DNA of 64,000 bases, taken from the NCBI GenBank assembly GCA_002423435.1, contig DIWE01000023.1, positions 62,001 through 126,000 on the forward strand, written 5' to 3'. Position numbers and translations under genes: made by a program. Source of the DNA: Clostridiales bacterium UBA6114. GTDB lineage: Bacteria > Bacillota > Clostridia > Oscillospirales > Butyricicoccaceae. Of the stretch, positions 1 to 8,464 are shown piece by piece (position 1 is the stretch's first letter; every line of letters begins with the position of its first letter). The notes below the pieces were generated by a model. That model saw only the letters and a list, made by a program, of their open reading frames with translations. It did no database searches and was not told the origin of the DNA.

Positions 1-39
1 CATACCGCCCAATTTAATAAGTAGACCTTTCACAGCCAT
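1..39 (-). CDS. Start of a probable AgrD-type autoinducer peptide gene (runs off left edge)
   Basis: Only the first 13 codons are present (MAVKGLLIKLGGM), preceded by a good ribosome site (AAAGGAAG, 2-3 bases before ATG). Short basic-amphipathic starts of this kind, with KxLLxKLG, are typical of the 40-50 residue cyclic lactone autoinducer precursors of Firmicutes. The context fits: it is the last visible gene after an AgrA regulator, an AgrC-type kinase and a lipoprotein on the same strand, and it has its own LytTR-type operator at 111-142. The conserved Cys and the rest of the peptide lie outside the window, so identity is inferred. It could be another small protein. Confidence 0.45.
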   Translation of the reverse strand, partial: MAVKGLLIKLGGM

Positions 40-110
40 CACTTCCTTTCATTCATACATTCCTTTTGGCAGTTATAACCTATCACAAAGATTGTCCTTG
101 TGCCGGAAAA

Positions 111-142
111 TGGTAAAACTGATATATGTTTTTGGTAAAACT
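111..142 (-). promoter_or_regulatory. LytTR (AgrA-type) direct-repeat operator upstream of the partial peptide gene
   Basis: Two identical 10-mers, AGTTTTACCA on the minus strand, sit at 133-142 and 111-120, exactly 22 bp apart. That is the two-helical-turn spacing used by LytTR-domain regulators. Downstream is CCGGCACAAGGACAATC followed by a TTATAAC -10-like box near 72-78. A matching site lies at 925-956. The AgrA-like regulator encoded at 2244-2978 is the natural binder (inference). Confidence 0.65.
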
Positions 143-224
143 TAAAGTGCGTCAAAGATTCAACAATTGTGCGCTCCATTATTTCAGAGAGCTTCCCGCG
201 CCATCTGCTTTTTGGATGTACTCC

Positions 225-863
225 TTAGATATCAGGTTTAATCATATTGTCGGGTTCATCCGTATCGTTTTCGGGAAACCGGGGCGGCTCGGGGAGGTCG
301 TCTACCTGCATGTCGAAATTAAAAGACAGATCGCTTTCTTTTACCCAAAATACTTCTCCGCCGGGGAAAGAGATTAACGCCCATCCGTCTTTTCTTTCAT
401 CAATGAACCCCGGTTGATTTTTTTGTCCAATTTTATTTCCGTTAATACCATCATAAACGGTTACATCGTGTAAGTTCGCCTGGTTGGCTTTTTCAAATAA
501 ACTTGTGTCATAACTGATTGCTGTTTTATCTACTTTTCCTCTGATCAGTTGAGCATCACCATGTGGCAGCATGATTCTGCATGATGTATCATCTTCTTCT
601 ATAACCAATACAATATCATTTTTATGTAATTGAAAACCAGTTAAAGGGCTTACCCCAGTTTCATAATCTTGAGGTAAAACATATCCGTTCGATATTTCGG
701 TATCCTCCGTTATAATAGCGGTTTTTCCGTCATATGATTGGGTAACCAGGCTTTCGTCCCCCTCCGGCCCTGTATTATTGGTATTGTGATAGTCTGGGTT
801 CACACAGCCAGTGAGAATTACCATAAAAAGCATAAGAAATATCATAACGATATTTTTTCTCAT
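225..863 (-). CDS. Secreted lipoprotein with SH3-like domains, agr-linked
   Basis: The 212-residue protein starts with a lipoprotein signal (hydrophobic stretch, lipobox LTGC with Cys at about residue 20), so it should be anchored outside the membrane. The body has two small beta-rich segments of the bacterial SH3 kind (about residues 60-110, and 130-180 ending GWALISFPGGEVFWVKESDL) and an acidic Pro-rich tail. SH3b domains usually bind cell-wall peptides. It lies between the AgrC kinase gene and the partial peptide gene and has its own LytTR operator (925-956), so it is probably controlled by this Agr system. The start is supported by GGGGCGG ahead of ATG. Exact function unknown. Confidence 0.7.
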   Translation of the reverse strand: MRKNIVMIFLMLFMVILTGCVNPDYHNTNNTGPEGDESLVTQSYDGKTAIITEDTEISNGYVLPQDYETGVSPLTGFQLHKNDIVLVIEEDDTSCRIMLPHGDAQLIRGKVDKTAISYDTSLFEKANQANLHDVTVYDGINGNKIGQKNQPGFIDERKDGWALISFPGGEVFWVKESDLSFNFDMQVDDLPEPPRFPENDTDEPDNMIKPDI

Positions 864-924
864 GGAAACCGCCCCTTTTGTCTAATCAATAATCTATCAC
901 AAAAACAATCTTTGTGCCGAAAGA

Positions 925-956
925 TGGCAAAACTAATATACATTGAGGGCAAAATT
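925..956 (-). promoter_or_regulatory. LytTR (AgrA-type) operator upstream of the lipoprotein gene
   Basis: On the minus strand AATTTTGCCC (947-956) and AGTTTTGCCA (925-934) repeat with a 22-bp period. The following bases (GGCACAAAGATTGTTTTTGTGATAG, in parts) align closely with the site at 111-142, about 65 bp of similarity in all. The operator overlaps the last codons of the kinase gene. Two copies in front of two transcription units indicate a small AgrA regulon within the locus. Confidence 0.65.
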
Positions 957-2257
957 TAAACTCTTACTTCACTATCAGCGGGGTTGTAAATCAATACGTC
1001 AACACAGAAGGTATTGTCCGCATGTCTTATCTCCATTGCGCCGTTATACTTGTCAATGGATTTTTTCACGCTTTCCAACCCGAACCCATGATTTTCCGCA
1101 TCCTTATGGGTGGTTATCAATTTATCAACTCCGTAGTACAGCTTTCCGTAGAAAGGATTGGCCACACTGATATAAAGTACGTTTCTGTCAAGCTCAACGG
1201 AAACCTCTATTTTTTTATTTTCCTTTAGCTTGGATGTCGCCTCTACGGCATTATCAAACAGGTTTCCCAAAATGGCAACCAAATCGAATGCCTGAATATT
1301 GAGTTTCCGGGGAATATGTAAATCCAGCTCAACATTGATATCCTGTCTCTTCGCTTCATGTACTTTATAGTTTAAGATGCTGTCGATTTCCGTGTTGCCC
1401 GATTTGGCATATTCTTCAATATTATTGATCAGATTGAAAGCGCTTTGCAGATATCGCAGGGCAAAGGAACTGTTGTCTTTTTCAATGAATCTCTGCAGTG
1501 CCGATATATGGTTTTTGATATCGTGGCGGAGTATTTTAATATTTTCCTGCGATTGATTTATAATATTCAGCTGTTTTATGTAAGCGTTGTTTTGCTGCAT
1601 CAAAAGATTTCTCTCCATTTTCTCCTGATAAGACTGGAGCAGAATATCATATAAATAAAATACGAAGATGTTGATCAAAAACAGGATTGCGATGCTTAAA
1701 AAGATTTTTACGAGATTCTCGCGATTTCCCTCCGTCATCAAAATAAAAGTGGAAAATAACGTCCCAAGGGGAATAACGAAGACCGCAATCCAGTGCAGCG
1801 GCGGGATATAATTTTCCGTTTTAATCATTTTAAGGTTTGAAACCACCAAAACAACAATATAAGACAAAATTTTACTGATGATTTGGGCGAGGATTAACTC
1901 TAAATCAATCCCCTCGACAAACGTATTTAACTCTAATATATTTAATATAACTATAGTAATTGTTTCAACAGAAATCAGTATTGCATATATGTAAACAACG
2001 GCATTCAATCGTACTGTCCAAGTTGAGTCGTAGTTTAGCGTCAGGAGGAAAAACATGATTAAGTTGCTGACCAGATTGACAATAGGGATATTAAAGGTTA
2101 TGTAGACGATGCCGATTACCAAGAAATATAATACATATGACGTAAGTTCAACTTTTTTGCTTTTTTCACGGGGGCCAAAGAAGATATGCATAAACCTGTA
2201 AATCGTATAGGTCCCGAATATATTCGATAATAAGTAGATAAGGTTATAGTAAGTCAT
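956..2257 (-). CDS. AgrC-type GHKL sensor histidine kinase
   Basis: A 433-residue membrane kinase. The N-terminal half (residues 1-205) has about six hydrophobic segments typical of peptide-sensing AgrC/ComD receptors. A coiled linker follows, then the phospho-acceptor region ILRHDIKNH (His about 245), an N box GNLFDNAVEA near 335, and FGLESVKKSI as the ATP-lid end. The C-terminus overlaps the operator of the next gene. It overlaps the regulator gene upstream by 14 bp, so the two are translationally coupled. Known family role: binds an extracellular cyclic peptide and phosphorylates the LytTR regulator. The ligand here is probably the product of the gene cut off at the left edge. Confidence 0.9.
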   Translation of the reverse strand: MTYYNLIYLLSNIFGTYTIYRFMHIFFGPREKSKKVELTSYVLYFLVIGIVYITFNIPIVNLVSNLIMFFLLTLNYDSTWTVRLNAVVYIYAILISVETITIVILNILELNTFVEGIDLELILAQIISKILSYIVVLVVSNLKMIKTENYIPPLHWIAVFVIPLGTLFSTFILMTEGNRENLVKIFLSIAILFLINIFVFYLYDILLQSYQEKMERNLLMQQNNAYIKQLNIINQSQENIKILRHDIKNHISALQRFIEKDNSSFALRYLQSAFNLINNIEEYAKSGNTEIDSILNYKVHEAKRQDINVELDLHIPRKLNIQAFDLVAILGNLFDNAVEATSKLKENKKIEVSVELDRNVLYISVANPFYGKLYYGVDKLITTHKDAENHGFGLESVKKSIDKYNGAMEIRHADNTFCVDVLIYNPADSEVRV

Positions 2258-2978
2258 GACTTTGAGCCTCCTGCCGGCGTCGTAACAACCTGTTACTGAC
2301 CGGCTTTCTTTGGTGTTGGCTGATTGGCAGCATTGTTTTATCAGACATTTTTACATATTCATATTGGTATTCGATCACATGAAAATAATTGATGAGATAC
2401 GATTTGTGAATTTGGATAAAATCTTTGTCTTTCAGCTGTTGCCCAATGTCCGAAAGCTTGCCGTAAAATTCGCGGACTTCGCTCTGCTTAACTATTTTTA
2501 TCTTTTTGCCGGAGCTTTCAAAATACAGGATCTCTTTTACAGGAATTTTCACCTGTGTATGACCGTTTCTGAATTCAAAGAATTGATTGCCTTTCCCGAT
2601 TAAATTTATAGCCTTTCTTACCACTTCCTCTATTTTCTGCGGCTGAATGGGCTTGATTAAAAAGTTCAGCGGCCTGATTTCAAAAAGCTCCATTGCATAG
2701 CTGTCTTTCCCTGAAATGTAAATGATGTGAGTCGTTTCATTATTCATTTCCTCCCTGATTTTTTTGCCCACTTCAATACCATTTAAAGTTTTGAATCCAA
2801 TGTCCAGGAAAATTAAGTCAAAATATGTCCCGCTTTTAAGGAATTGGTAAAGCGCTTCCCCCGAGTCGAATACATCGACCTCAATTTTTTCCGGAAGCAC
2901 TTTGCTCAATGATAACAACGTGTTCTCAATCTGCACACAAATTGTATTGTCATCATCGCACACGGCAATATGTAACAT
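2244..2978 (-). CDS. LytTR-family response regulator (AgrA-like)
   Basis: 244 residues. The receiver domain (1-125) has the acidic pair CDDD near residue 8, phospho-acceptor Asp59 in FLDIG, and the conserved Lys in LIKPIQP. A LytTR DNA-binding domain (about 135-235) carries the typical IPVKEILYFESSGKKI start and QIHKSYLINY. It heads the operon and is followed by the AgrC-type kinase. An extended -10 box lies about 46 bp upstream. LytTR proteins bind paired direct repeats 21-22 bp apart, and two such sites exist downstream in this locus, so it most likely activates the lipoprotein and peptide genes. Confidence 0.92.
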   Translation of the reverse strand: MLHIAVCDDDNTICVQIENTLLSLSKVLPEKIEVDVFDSGEALYQFLKSGTYFDLIFLDIGFKTLNGIEVGKKIREEMNNETTHIIYISGKDSYAMELFEIRPLNFLIKPIQPQKIEEVVRKAINLIGKGNQFFEFRNGHTQVKIPVKEILYFESSGKKIKIVKQSEVREFYGKLSDIGQQLKDKDFIQIHKSYLINYFHVIEYQYEYVKMSDKTMLPISQHQRKPVSNRLLRRRQEAQSHDLL

Positions 2979-3024
2979 AGTTTACCCCCAGCCTGAAGTA
3001 GATTGCGTGATAACTTCATGCTAA

Positions 3025-3033
3025 ATTATAGCA
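3025..3033 (-). promoter_or_regulatory. Extended -10 promoter of the agrA-agrC operon
   Basis: The minus strand reads TGCTATAAT, a perfect extended -10 element, 46 bases before the regulator start. No clear -35 is seen at 17 bp, which is usual for extended -10 promoters. Confidence 0.55.
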
Positions 3034-3071
3034 TATTCAGGAATATTTTGGATCTGAAAACCGTCAAATAC

Positions 3072-3120
3072 AAAATGAACCGGGTATGTTCATTTTTTTG
3101 AACATGCCCGGTTCATTTTT
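3072..3120. terminator. Bidirectional hairpin terminator
   Basis: Two 20-base arms (3072-3091 and 3100-3119) pair with a single G-U and are flanked by A- and T-runs. It separates the YhcH gene (ends 3147, minus strand) from the agr promoter. Confidence 0.8.
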
Positions 3121-3146
3121 ACGATCTGCACGGCTTTGAAATATGA

Positions 3147-3593
3147 TCAGTCGTCCAGCAGCACCTTTACAACGATCTTCCTGACCCGGCCGCCGTCTCC
3201 GATCAGCGGCATATGGAAATCATGCGGATAGAGCAGCAAAAAATGTCCCGGCCTCATCGGCATCAGCGCAACGTCCCGGCCACGGCCCTCATAGAATTCT
3301 ATGTCTCTCTCGGCGTTATAGGGAACGGAAACCTCAAAATCCTTGTCCAGTGAAACACCGATCGTTTCGCTGCCTTCAACGCAGTATTGAATGTCCGCGT
3401 AGCGCCTGTGGGCCTCAAATTGCCGCTTTTCGGCCGGCTCTGTGGAGCGCTCCTGCACCATCGCGTACACGCCGTCGCAGATCTCATATCTGCCCGGCGC
3501 CTGAGAGCTGTAACCGAGTAAAAATTCAAACGCCTTTTTATATCTTTCGTTTCGCTCATACAGCGCATGGTTTTGGGTGGAATCGTAAATCAT
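3147..3593 (-). CDS. YhcH/YjgK/YiaL family protein (DUF386)
   Basis: A 148-residue cupin-like protein of usual family length. Signature segments are FEAHRRYADIQYCVEG (metal-site His and Glu) and HFLLLYPHDFHMP, where several His are expected to bind a metal. Family members accompany sialic acid and other sugar-acid catabolic genes. The biochemical role is uncertain, though a sugar mutarotase/isomerase-type activity has been proposed. It stands alone here, with no sugar operon next to it. A second, more distant paralogue is at 63178-63678. Confidence 0.85.
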   Translation of the reverse strand: MIYDSTQNHALYERNERYKKAFEFLLGYSSQAPGRYEICDGVYAMVQERSTEPAEKRQFEAHRRYADIQYCVEGSETIGVSLDKDFEVSVPYNAERDIEFYEGRGRDVALMPMRPGHFLLLYPHDFHMPLIGDGGRVRKIVVKVLLDD

Positions 3594-3874
3594 GGTTTAC
3601 ACCGCCTTCATATTTTTATGTGGAATACCCTTCGCTGCGTCGGAAGCTTTACCCGATTGGCAACGGCACAATCTTCCTTTTTTAGGATATCGCCACAGCG
3701 GTGCCGTTGTCAAGTGTGCCCACGAGGGAATCTCTATGCTATTGTATGTCCTGTGGTCTACCCTGCATGCCAAACGCAGATTTTTTTGAACCCGCAGCAA
3801 AAACGCTGTCCTGGTTTCTTTGTTTTATGGTACAATTTAAGGAACATCTGAAGCGATCTAAGCGGCAGGAAAGG

Positions 3875-4906
3875 ATGATTTTAGTGGACACCTTACGGCT
3901 CGGACGAACGAATATCTCAGCTTCCAAAAGCGGATTCGGCGCTTTGCCTATCCAGAGGATCGGCTTTGGCGAGGCTGCCGCCCTCCTGCAAAAAGCATAC
4001 GACGGCGGCATCAATTTTTTTGATACCGCAAGGGCTTACACCGACAGCGAGGAAAAGATCGGCCGCGCCCTTTCGGGCGTGCGCAGCCATATTTTTATCG
4101 CGTCAAAAAGCCAGGCCAAGGATAAAGCGTCGCTCTTCCGGGATGTGGAAACCAGCCTGAGACTTCTGAAAACCGATGTGATAGACATCTACCAGCTGCA
4201 CAACCCCGCGGCCCTTCCCGATTATGACGACCCGGACGGGCTCTATCAGGGACTTGTCGAGGCGCGGACGAAGGGGTATATCCGCTTTATCGGGCTATCA
4301 AACCATCGGCTCCATCTGGCGATGCAGGCGGCGAAAGACCGGCGCTTCGACACCATTCAGTTTCCTTTAAGTTCTCTCTCGTCCGAAGAAGACTTAAAGC
4401 TTGTCGACCTTTGCAGGGAAAACGACATCGGCCTGATTGCCATGAAGGCGATGTCCGGCGGGCTTATAACCAATGCAGCCGGCACCTTTGCCTTTCTGCG
4501 CCAATTTGACAATGTCCTTCCCATCTGGGGTATCCAGCGGGAACGGGAGCTTCTGGAATTTCTTGAGCTTGAGAAAAATCCGCCCGTTCTGGACGATGCC
4601 TTGCGGGCAGCGATCGATAAGGACCGCCGAGAGCTTTCGGGCTCGTTTTGCCGGGGCTGCGGATATTGCCAGCCCTGCCCGGCAAAGATCCCGATCGAGA
4701 CCGCGGCGCGCGTTTCGTTTTTCATGGCGCGGGCGCCTAAAGAAAGGTTCCTGACCGACGAGTTTAAGGAGCAGATGGAGCGCATAAAAAATTGCATACA
4801 CTGCAACCACTGCAAAAACCGCTGTCCTTATGGGCTCGATACGCCAAATTTATTGCAGTATATGCTGGGGGAATACAATAAATTCTACGCCGCACATACG
4901 TCCTGA
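3875..4906 (+). CDS. Aldo/keto reductase with C-terminal 4Fe-4S ferredoxin domain
   Basis: About 343 residues. The (beta/alpha)8 reductase domain has the catalytic tetrad Asp50, Tyr55 (FDTARAYTDSEEKIG), Lys79 (ASKSQ) and His109 (YQLHNPA). The C-terminal 90 residues carry two Cys clusters, CRGCGYCQPCP and CIHCNHCKNRCPYG, the pattern for a 4Fe-4S ferredoxin-type module. Such fused proteins are common in anaerobes and are thought to couple ferredoxin to carbonyl reduction, substrate unknown. The frame is open to 3701, but homologous sequence begins about ILVDTLRLGRTN. The ATG at 3875 or GTG at 3884 (better spaced from AGGAAAGG) are the likely starts. Followed by a terminator. Confidence 0.88.
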   Translation: MILVDTLRLGRTNISASKSGFGALPIQRIGFGEAAALLQKAYDGGINFFDTARAYTDSEEKIGRALSGVRSHIFIASKSQAKDKASLFRDVETSLRLLKTDVIDIYQLHNPAALPDYDDPDGLYQGLVEARTKGYIRFIGLSNHRLHLAMQAAKDRRFDTIQFPLSSLSSEEDLKLVDLCRENDIGLIAMKAMSGGLITNAAGTFAFLRQFDNVLPIWGIQRERELLEFLELEKNPPVLDDALRAAIDKDRRELSGSFCRGCGYCQPCPAKIPIETAARVSFFMARAPKERFLTDEFKEQMERIKNCIHCNHCKNRCPYGLDTPNLLQYMLGEYNKFYAAHTS

Positions 4907-4930
4907 CCCGGCCTGACGCCGGACTTAAAA

Positions 4931-4966
4931 AGGACTGCCCTGAAAACCAAAGGGCGGCCCTTTTTT
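4931..4966 (+). terminator. Rho-independent terminator of the aldo/keto reductase gene
   Basis: Arms 4931-4941 (AGGACTGCCCT) and 4951-4961 (AGGGCGGCCCT) pair with two wobbles and are followed by six T. Confidence 0.8.
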
Positions 4967-5031
4967 GTTTTATATATCCCACTGAGCAAATCAAAATTGC
5001 CAAAACCCAAAGAATGTGCGGGTACACGACT

Positions 5032-5058
5032 TAATAAAACCCGGGAATCTGACGATAA
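5032..5058 (+). promoter_or_regulatory. Sigma-28 (SigD/FliA)-type promoter of the bacteriohemerythrin gene
   Basis: TAAT, then 15 bases, then GACGATAA, one change in each box from the motility sigma consensus TAAA-N15-GCCGATAA. It lies 48 bases before the start codon. A close relative (TAAG-N15-GACGATAT) precedes csrA at 47007-47033, which strengthens both calls. Confidence 0.5.
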
Positions 5059-5106
5059 ATAGTATAGACGAAAATAAAAAGCGCTTTTATGTAAGGGGAC
5101 CTATTT

Positions 5107-5499
5107 ATGATGTGGAAAGACAGCCTGTCAATCGGTATACCCGAGATTGACAAACAGCATAAAGAGTTGTGCGACAGGATCGACGCCCTTTTCGAAGCCT
5201 GCTCGAAAGGTAAGGGCCGAAACGAAATTACAAATACGATGGATTTTCTGGAATCGTACACAATAAAACATTTCTCGGACGAAGAAAAGCTTCAGCTAAA
5301 GATAAAATACCCGAATTATACGCAGCATAAAGCCATACATGACAATTTCTTAAAGCAGGTATCCGAGCTGAAAGAGGAGCTTAACAAAACGGGCCCCACG
5401 ATTGCGATGGTCGGGAAAATCAACCAGTTGATCGCCATGTGGCTGGTAAACCATATCAAAGCGGTCGATACCGAGCTTGTGAAATATGTAAATCAGTAA
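5107..5499 (+). CDS. Bacteriohemerythrin (O2-binding diiron protein)
   Basis: 130 residues, the normal length of a single-domain bacteriohemerythrin. Diiron ligands are visible: His18 in IDKQHKEL, HFSDEE (His and Glu), YTQHKAIHDNF (two His) and WLVNHIKAVDTEL (His and Asp). These proteins bind or scavenge O2 and, in motile microaerophiles and anaerobes, supply or detoxify oxygen or take part in aerotaxis. The start could be either ATG of the MM pair; AGGGGACC is the ribosome site. A sigma-28-like promoter upstream suggests expression with the flagellar late genes (inference). Confidence 0.92.
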   Translation: MMWKDSLSIGIPEIDKQHKELCDRIDALFEACSKGKGRNEITNTMDFLESYTIKHFSDEEKLQLKIKYPNYTQHKAIHDNFLKQVSELKEELNKTGPTIAMVGKINQLIAMWLVNHIKAVDTELVKYVNQ

Positions 5500-5585
5500 T
5501 TTTCCGCGTTCCCACAACAGTAATGCCGACAAATCAGAAAATCTGACGCCGGTATTATAATAGATAATTGCCCCCCTCCTTATTC

Positions 5586-5615
5586 GCCGCCCGCAACCGG
5601 GCGGCATCTTTTTTG
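5586..5615 (+). terminator. Rho-independent terminator
   Basis: Perfect 8-bp stem GCCGCCCG (5586-5593)/CGGGCGGC (5598-5605) followed by ATCTTTTTTG. Ends the bacteriohemerythrin transcript. Confidence 0.85.
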
Positions 5616-5716
5616 TGGCATATTCCCTCTTGCGCACAATTAATCTCTCGTCCGACGGCCATCCTGTGATATAATAATCCGGCGAAAACAAGACGGTTTA
5701 AGGGGTTACGATTCCG

Positions 5717-6940
5717 ATGCATACGAAGCGAAATTCTTCCGCGGCGAACAGACCGCTTTTCCTTTTTCTGATTGCCCGCGTCTTAATCGCCCTCGCCACC
5801 CAAATGCTCACCATTGCCGTCGGCTGGCAGATGTATGCGCTGACCGGATCGCCGTTTTATCTCGGGCTGATCGGCCTTGCGCAGTTTTTCCCGATGTTTC
5901 TGCTCACCCTTGTCGTCGGCTATGCGGCGGACCGGTATGACCGGAGAATCATCATCTGCATCTGCCAGATGGTCGAGTGCGCGGCGGTCCTTGTGCTCGC
6001 TTTGGGAAGCTTCCGGGGTTGGTTAACCAAAGAGGGCATCCTTGCCATCGTGTTTCTTATCGGCTCCGCAAACGCGTTTTTAAATCCGTCTTTGCAGGCA
6101 ATGCTGCCGAATATCGTCCCAAAAGAGCTTTTTCCGAACGCCGCCGCCTCGTCCACCTCCGTATTCCACTCGGCGGTCATCGTCGGACCCGCGCTCGGGG
6201 GAATGCTTTACTCGCTGGGGCCGGAGGTCGTATACATCATCATCGCCGCTCTGGCGTTTTCGGGCGCCATGCTCGTCCTGTTCATTTCATTCATCAAAGG
6301 ATATGCGAAAGCCGAACCGGCGACGATCCAAACGATATTCAAAGGCATTTCCTTTATCAAAAGCAGGCCCGAAATCCTCGGCGCAATCTCGCTTGACCTT
6401 TTCGCCGTGCTTTTCGGCGGGGCGACCGCCCTGCTGCCCGTCTTTGCCGACACGGTCCTTCACATCGGATCGTTCGGGCTGGGCCTTCTGCGCTCGGCTC
6501 CGGCTGCGGGAGCCATGATCGTTTCCGCTTATCTCGCGCGAAGGCCTCTTCAGACAAAAGTGGGACATAAGATGTTCGTCGCCGTTGCGGTATTCGGGAT
6601 TTCCACCGTTTTATTCGCGCTCTCCACCTCCCTTTTTCTGTCGCTTGCGATTCTGGTCGTCATGGGAGCGGCCAATGTGGTAAGCGTTGTGATACGCTCC
6701 ACGCTGATACAGCTTATGACCCCGGACAACATGCGGGGCAGGGTAAGCTCGGTAAACTCGCTCTTTACCGGCACGTCAAACCAGCTGGGCGAGTTTGAAT
6801 CGGGGCTGACCTCGGCCTGGTTCGGCGTTGTGCCCGCCGTCGTGATAGGCGGTATCGGCACCCTCGTTGTGGCGCTGTGGTGGATTAAGCTGTTTCCCGG
6901 GCTTTACCGCGTCGACCGGTTAAAGGCCGGGGAAAACTGA
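5717..6940 (+). CDS. MFS exporter (MFS_3 / EntS-like)
   Basis: 407 residues with about twelve hydrophobic helices. The first cytoplasmic loop carries the MFS motif A variant GYAADRYDRR (about residues 75-84). The overall pattern (N-terminal FLIARVLIALATQMLTIAVGWQMY, later MRGRVSSVNSLFTG) matches the MFS_3 group that includes enterobactin and macrolide exporters. Substrate unknown; efflux is more likely than uptake from the family. It stands alone between two terminators. Confidence 0.88.
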   Translation: MHTKRNSSAANRPLFLFLIARVLIALATQMLTIAVGWQMYALTGSPFYLGLIGLAQFFPMFLLTLVVGYAADRYDRRIIICICQMVECAAVLVLALGSFRGWLTKEGILAIVFLIGSANAFLNPSLQAMLPNIVPKELFPNAAASSTSVFHSAVIVGPALGGMLYSLGPEVVYIIIAALAFSGAMLVLFISFIKGYAKAEPATIQTIFKGISFIKSRPEILGAISLDLFAVLFGGATALLPVFADTVLHIGSFGLGLLRSAPAAGAMIVSAYLARRPLQTKVGHKMFVAVAVFGISTVLFALSTSLFLSLAILVVMGAANVVSVVIRSTLIQLMTPDNMRGRVSSVNSLFTGTSNQLGEFESGLTSAWFGVVPAVVIGGIGTLVVALWWIKLFPGLYRVDRLKAGEN

Positions 6941-7000
6941 CGTTCTTTGTGTTTTGCATATCTGTAAGTGATTAAGTAAATTCGTGCGGCAAAAACTCCA

Positions 7001-7043
7001 GCAGCGAGGCCTCCATTCGTAACGAGGCTTCGCTGCATTTTTT
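7001..7043 (+). terminator. Rho-independent terminator of the MFS gene
   Basis: Arms 7001-7013 (GCAGCGAGGCCTC) and 7024-7036 (GAGGCTTCGCTGC) pair nearly perfectly and are followed by seven T. Confidence 0.85.
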
Positions 7044-7090
7044 TCGCATCTTGTCAAATGAATTCTGCCTCCCGACGCCGCACTTTTCGG

Positions 7091-8449
7091 CTAAAAATTT
7101 AAATAAAAGCAAACGGAATTTTTCGATTTGTTAATAATACCGTATGTGAATCCGCCGGAGTCAAGAATGCTTTTAACAATTGCAAGCCCGAGTCCCGTGC
7201 CGGTATTGCTGCCGTTTTGCTTTCTGTAATACCGCTCGAACAGATGTTCAAGTTCCTCTGCAGACAAACTATTTGAGACCGTATTTTCAATCTCCAATCT
7301 GTTTCCTTCTGAACGGGCCATGCAAACGGAAACGGACCCCCCCTGATTCACATAGTTAAATGCATTCTGCAATATGTTGTGCAAAACCCGTGACATGCGT
7401 TCCTCATCGAAGAAAATACTAAGGTTCGGCTCAATACTGTAATGATAAGAGACACCGTTTTTTTCCGCTGTCAACGCATAGATCGGGCAAATACTCTCTG
7501 CCAACGCGGAAAAATCAAAGGATTTGTACTGAGGTTTATTCATTTCGCTTTGGAGATAAGCATAATCGCGCATATCGTTGACCAATTTTTTCATATATGC
7601 AGTTTCCGAGAGTATGACATTTGTATGCTCTCCCCGCAGCGTCTCATCAGCGCCGGACACATCCTGAAGAATTTCGGCGTAACCCTGGATAATAGATAGC
7701 GGAGTCTGTAAGTCGTGCGACATGTTATCGAATAATTCGCGCCGCAGAACCTCTACCTTTTGAAGCTTCGAGGCAAGGTCGTTTATTGAATTGCTTAAAA
7801 GGCCAATCTCATCGCTGCTTTTTAGTACGGCCCTCGTTTCAAGCTTTCCTTCCGCAAGCTTTGACGATACTTTCTGAATATGGCGGATAGGTTTCGAAAA
7901 CAGTCTGGCAATAAAAAGCGCAAGGATTCCGCCAACCGGAATTAGTATTAGCGCAATAAGCACGAATTGGCGGAGCATAAAACGAGTGGTTTCAGACAGA
8001 CTTTGCTCCGGCACCACTACAAAGGCATATGTTCCCCTGTGGTTTAACCCGATGTTTTGCCATATCAGATCGTATGTAATATTTGTGCGCGGATTTAACA
8101 CCTTCTGCATACCGTTTTGCTGCTCATACCACGGTATGCTTTCTAAAGTGTGCATGATCGTCTGCGCGTTAGGCAGCATATCCGATCGGTAGAGTATACC
8201 CTGGTCCTTCGAAACAATCAGAATTTGGCCCCTGTACAAGTTCTCAAGCCGAGTAGCCGCCGTAACAACATCCACCTGCATATCACTGAATTCCTGGGCT
8301 ATCGTAATCTGCGTTGTGGATATAAACCACTTTTCGTAGGCGGGTTCAAGCCATGTTATGAGGCAAAGCGCCAGCCCGGCCATTGTAATTGCAAGAAAGC
8401 CCATAAATCCCAGCCAGATTTTAATAGCAATACTTTTCATTTTTATCAA
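7091..8449 (-). CDS. HAMP-domain sensor histidine kinase
   Basis: 452 residues. First membrane helix about 8-30, extracytoplasmic sensor about 31-160, second helix about 162-182, HAMP domain about 185-235. Then a HisKA domain with MSHDLQTPLSIIQGYAEIL (phospho-His in SHD), N box NILQNAFNYV, and GTGLGLAIVKSI near the end. Canonical PhoR/VicK-like architecture. It directly follows its partner response regulator (15-bp gap). Signal unknown. The pair is divergent from the UbiA/NDH-2 genes, which makes those genes possible targets. Confidence 0.92.
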   Translation of the reverse strand: MIKMKSIAIKIWLGFMGFLAITMAGLALCLITWLEPAYEKWFISTTQITIAQEFSDMQVDVVTAATRLENLYRGQILIVSKDQGILYRSDMLPNAQTIMHTLESIPWYEQQNGMQKVLNPRTNITYDLIWQNIGLNHRGTYAFVVVPEQSLSETTRFMLRQFVLIALILIPVGGILALFIARLFSKPIRHIQKVSSKLAEGKLETRAVLKSSDEIGLLSNSINDLASKLQKVEVLRRELFDNMSHDLQTPLSIIQGYAEILQDVSGADETLRGEHTNVILSETAYMKKLVNDMRDYAYLQSEMNKPQYKSFDFSALAESICPIYALTAEKNGVSYHYSIEPNLSIFFDEERMSRVLHNILQNAFNYVNQGGSVSVCMARSEGNRLEIENTVSNSLSAEELEHLFERYYRKQNGSNTGTGLGLAIVKSILDSGGFTYGIINKSKNSVCFYLNF

Positions 8450-8464
8450 AAACCTATTCTTAAA

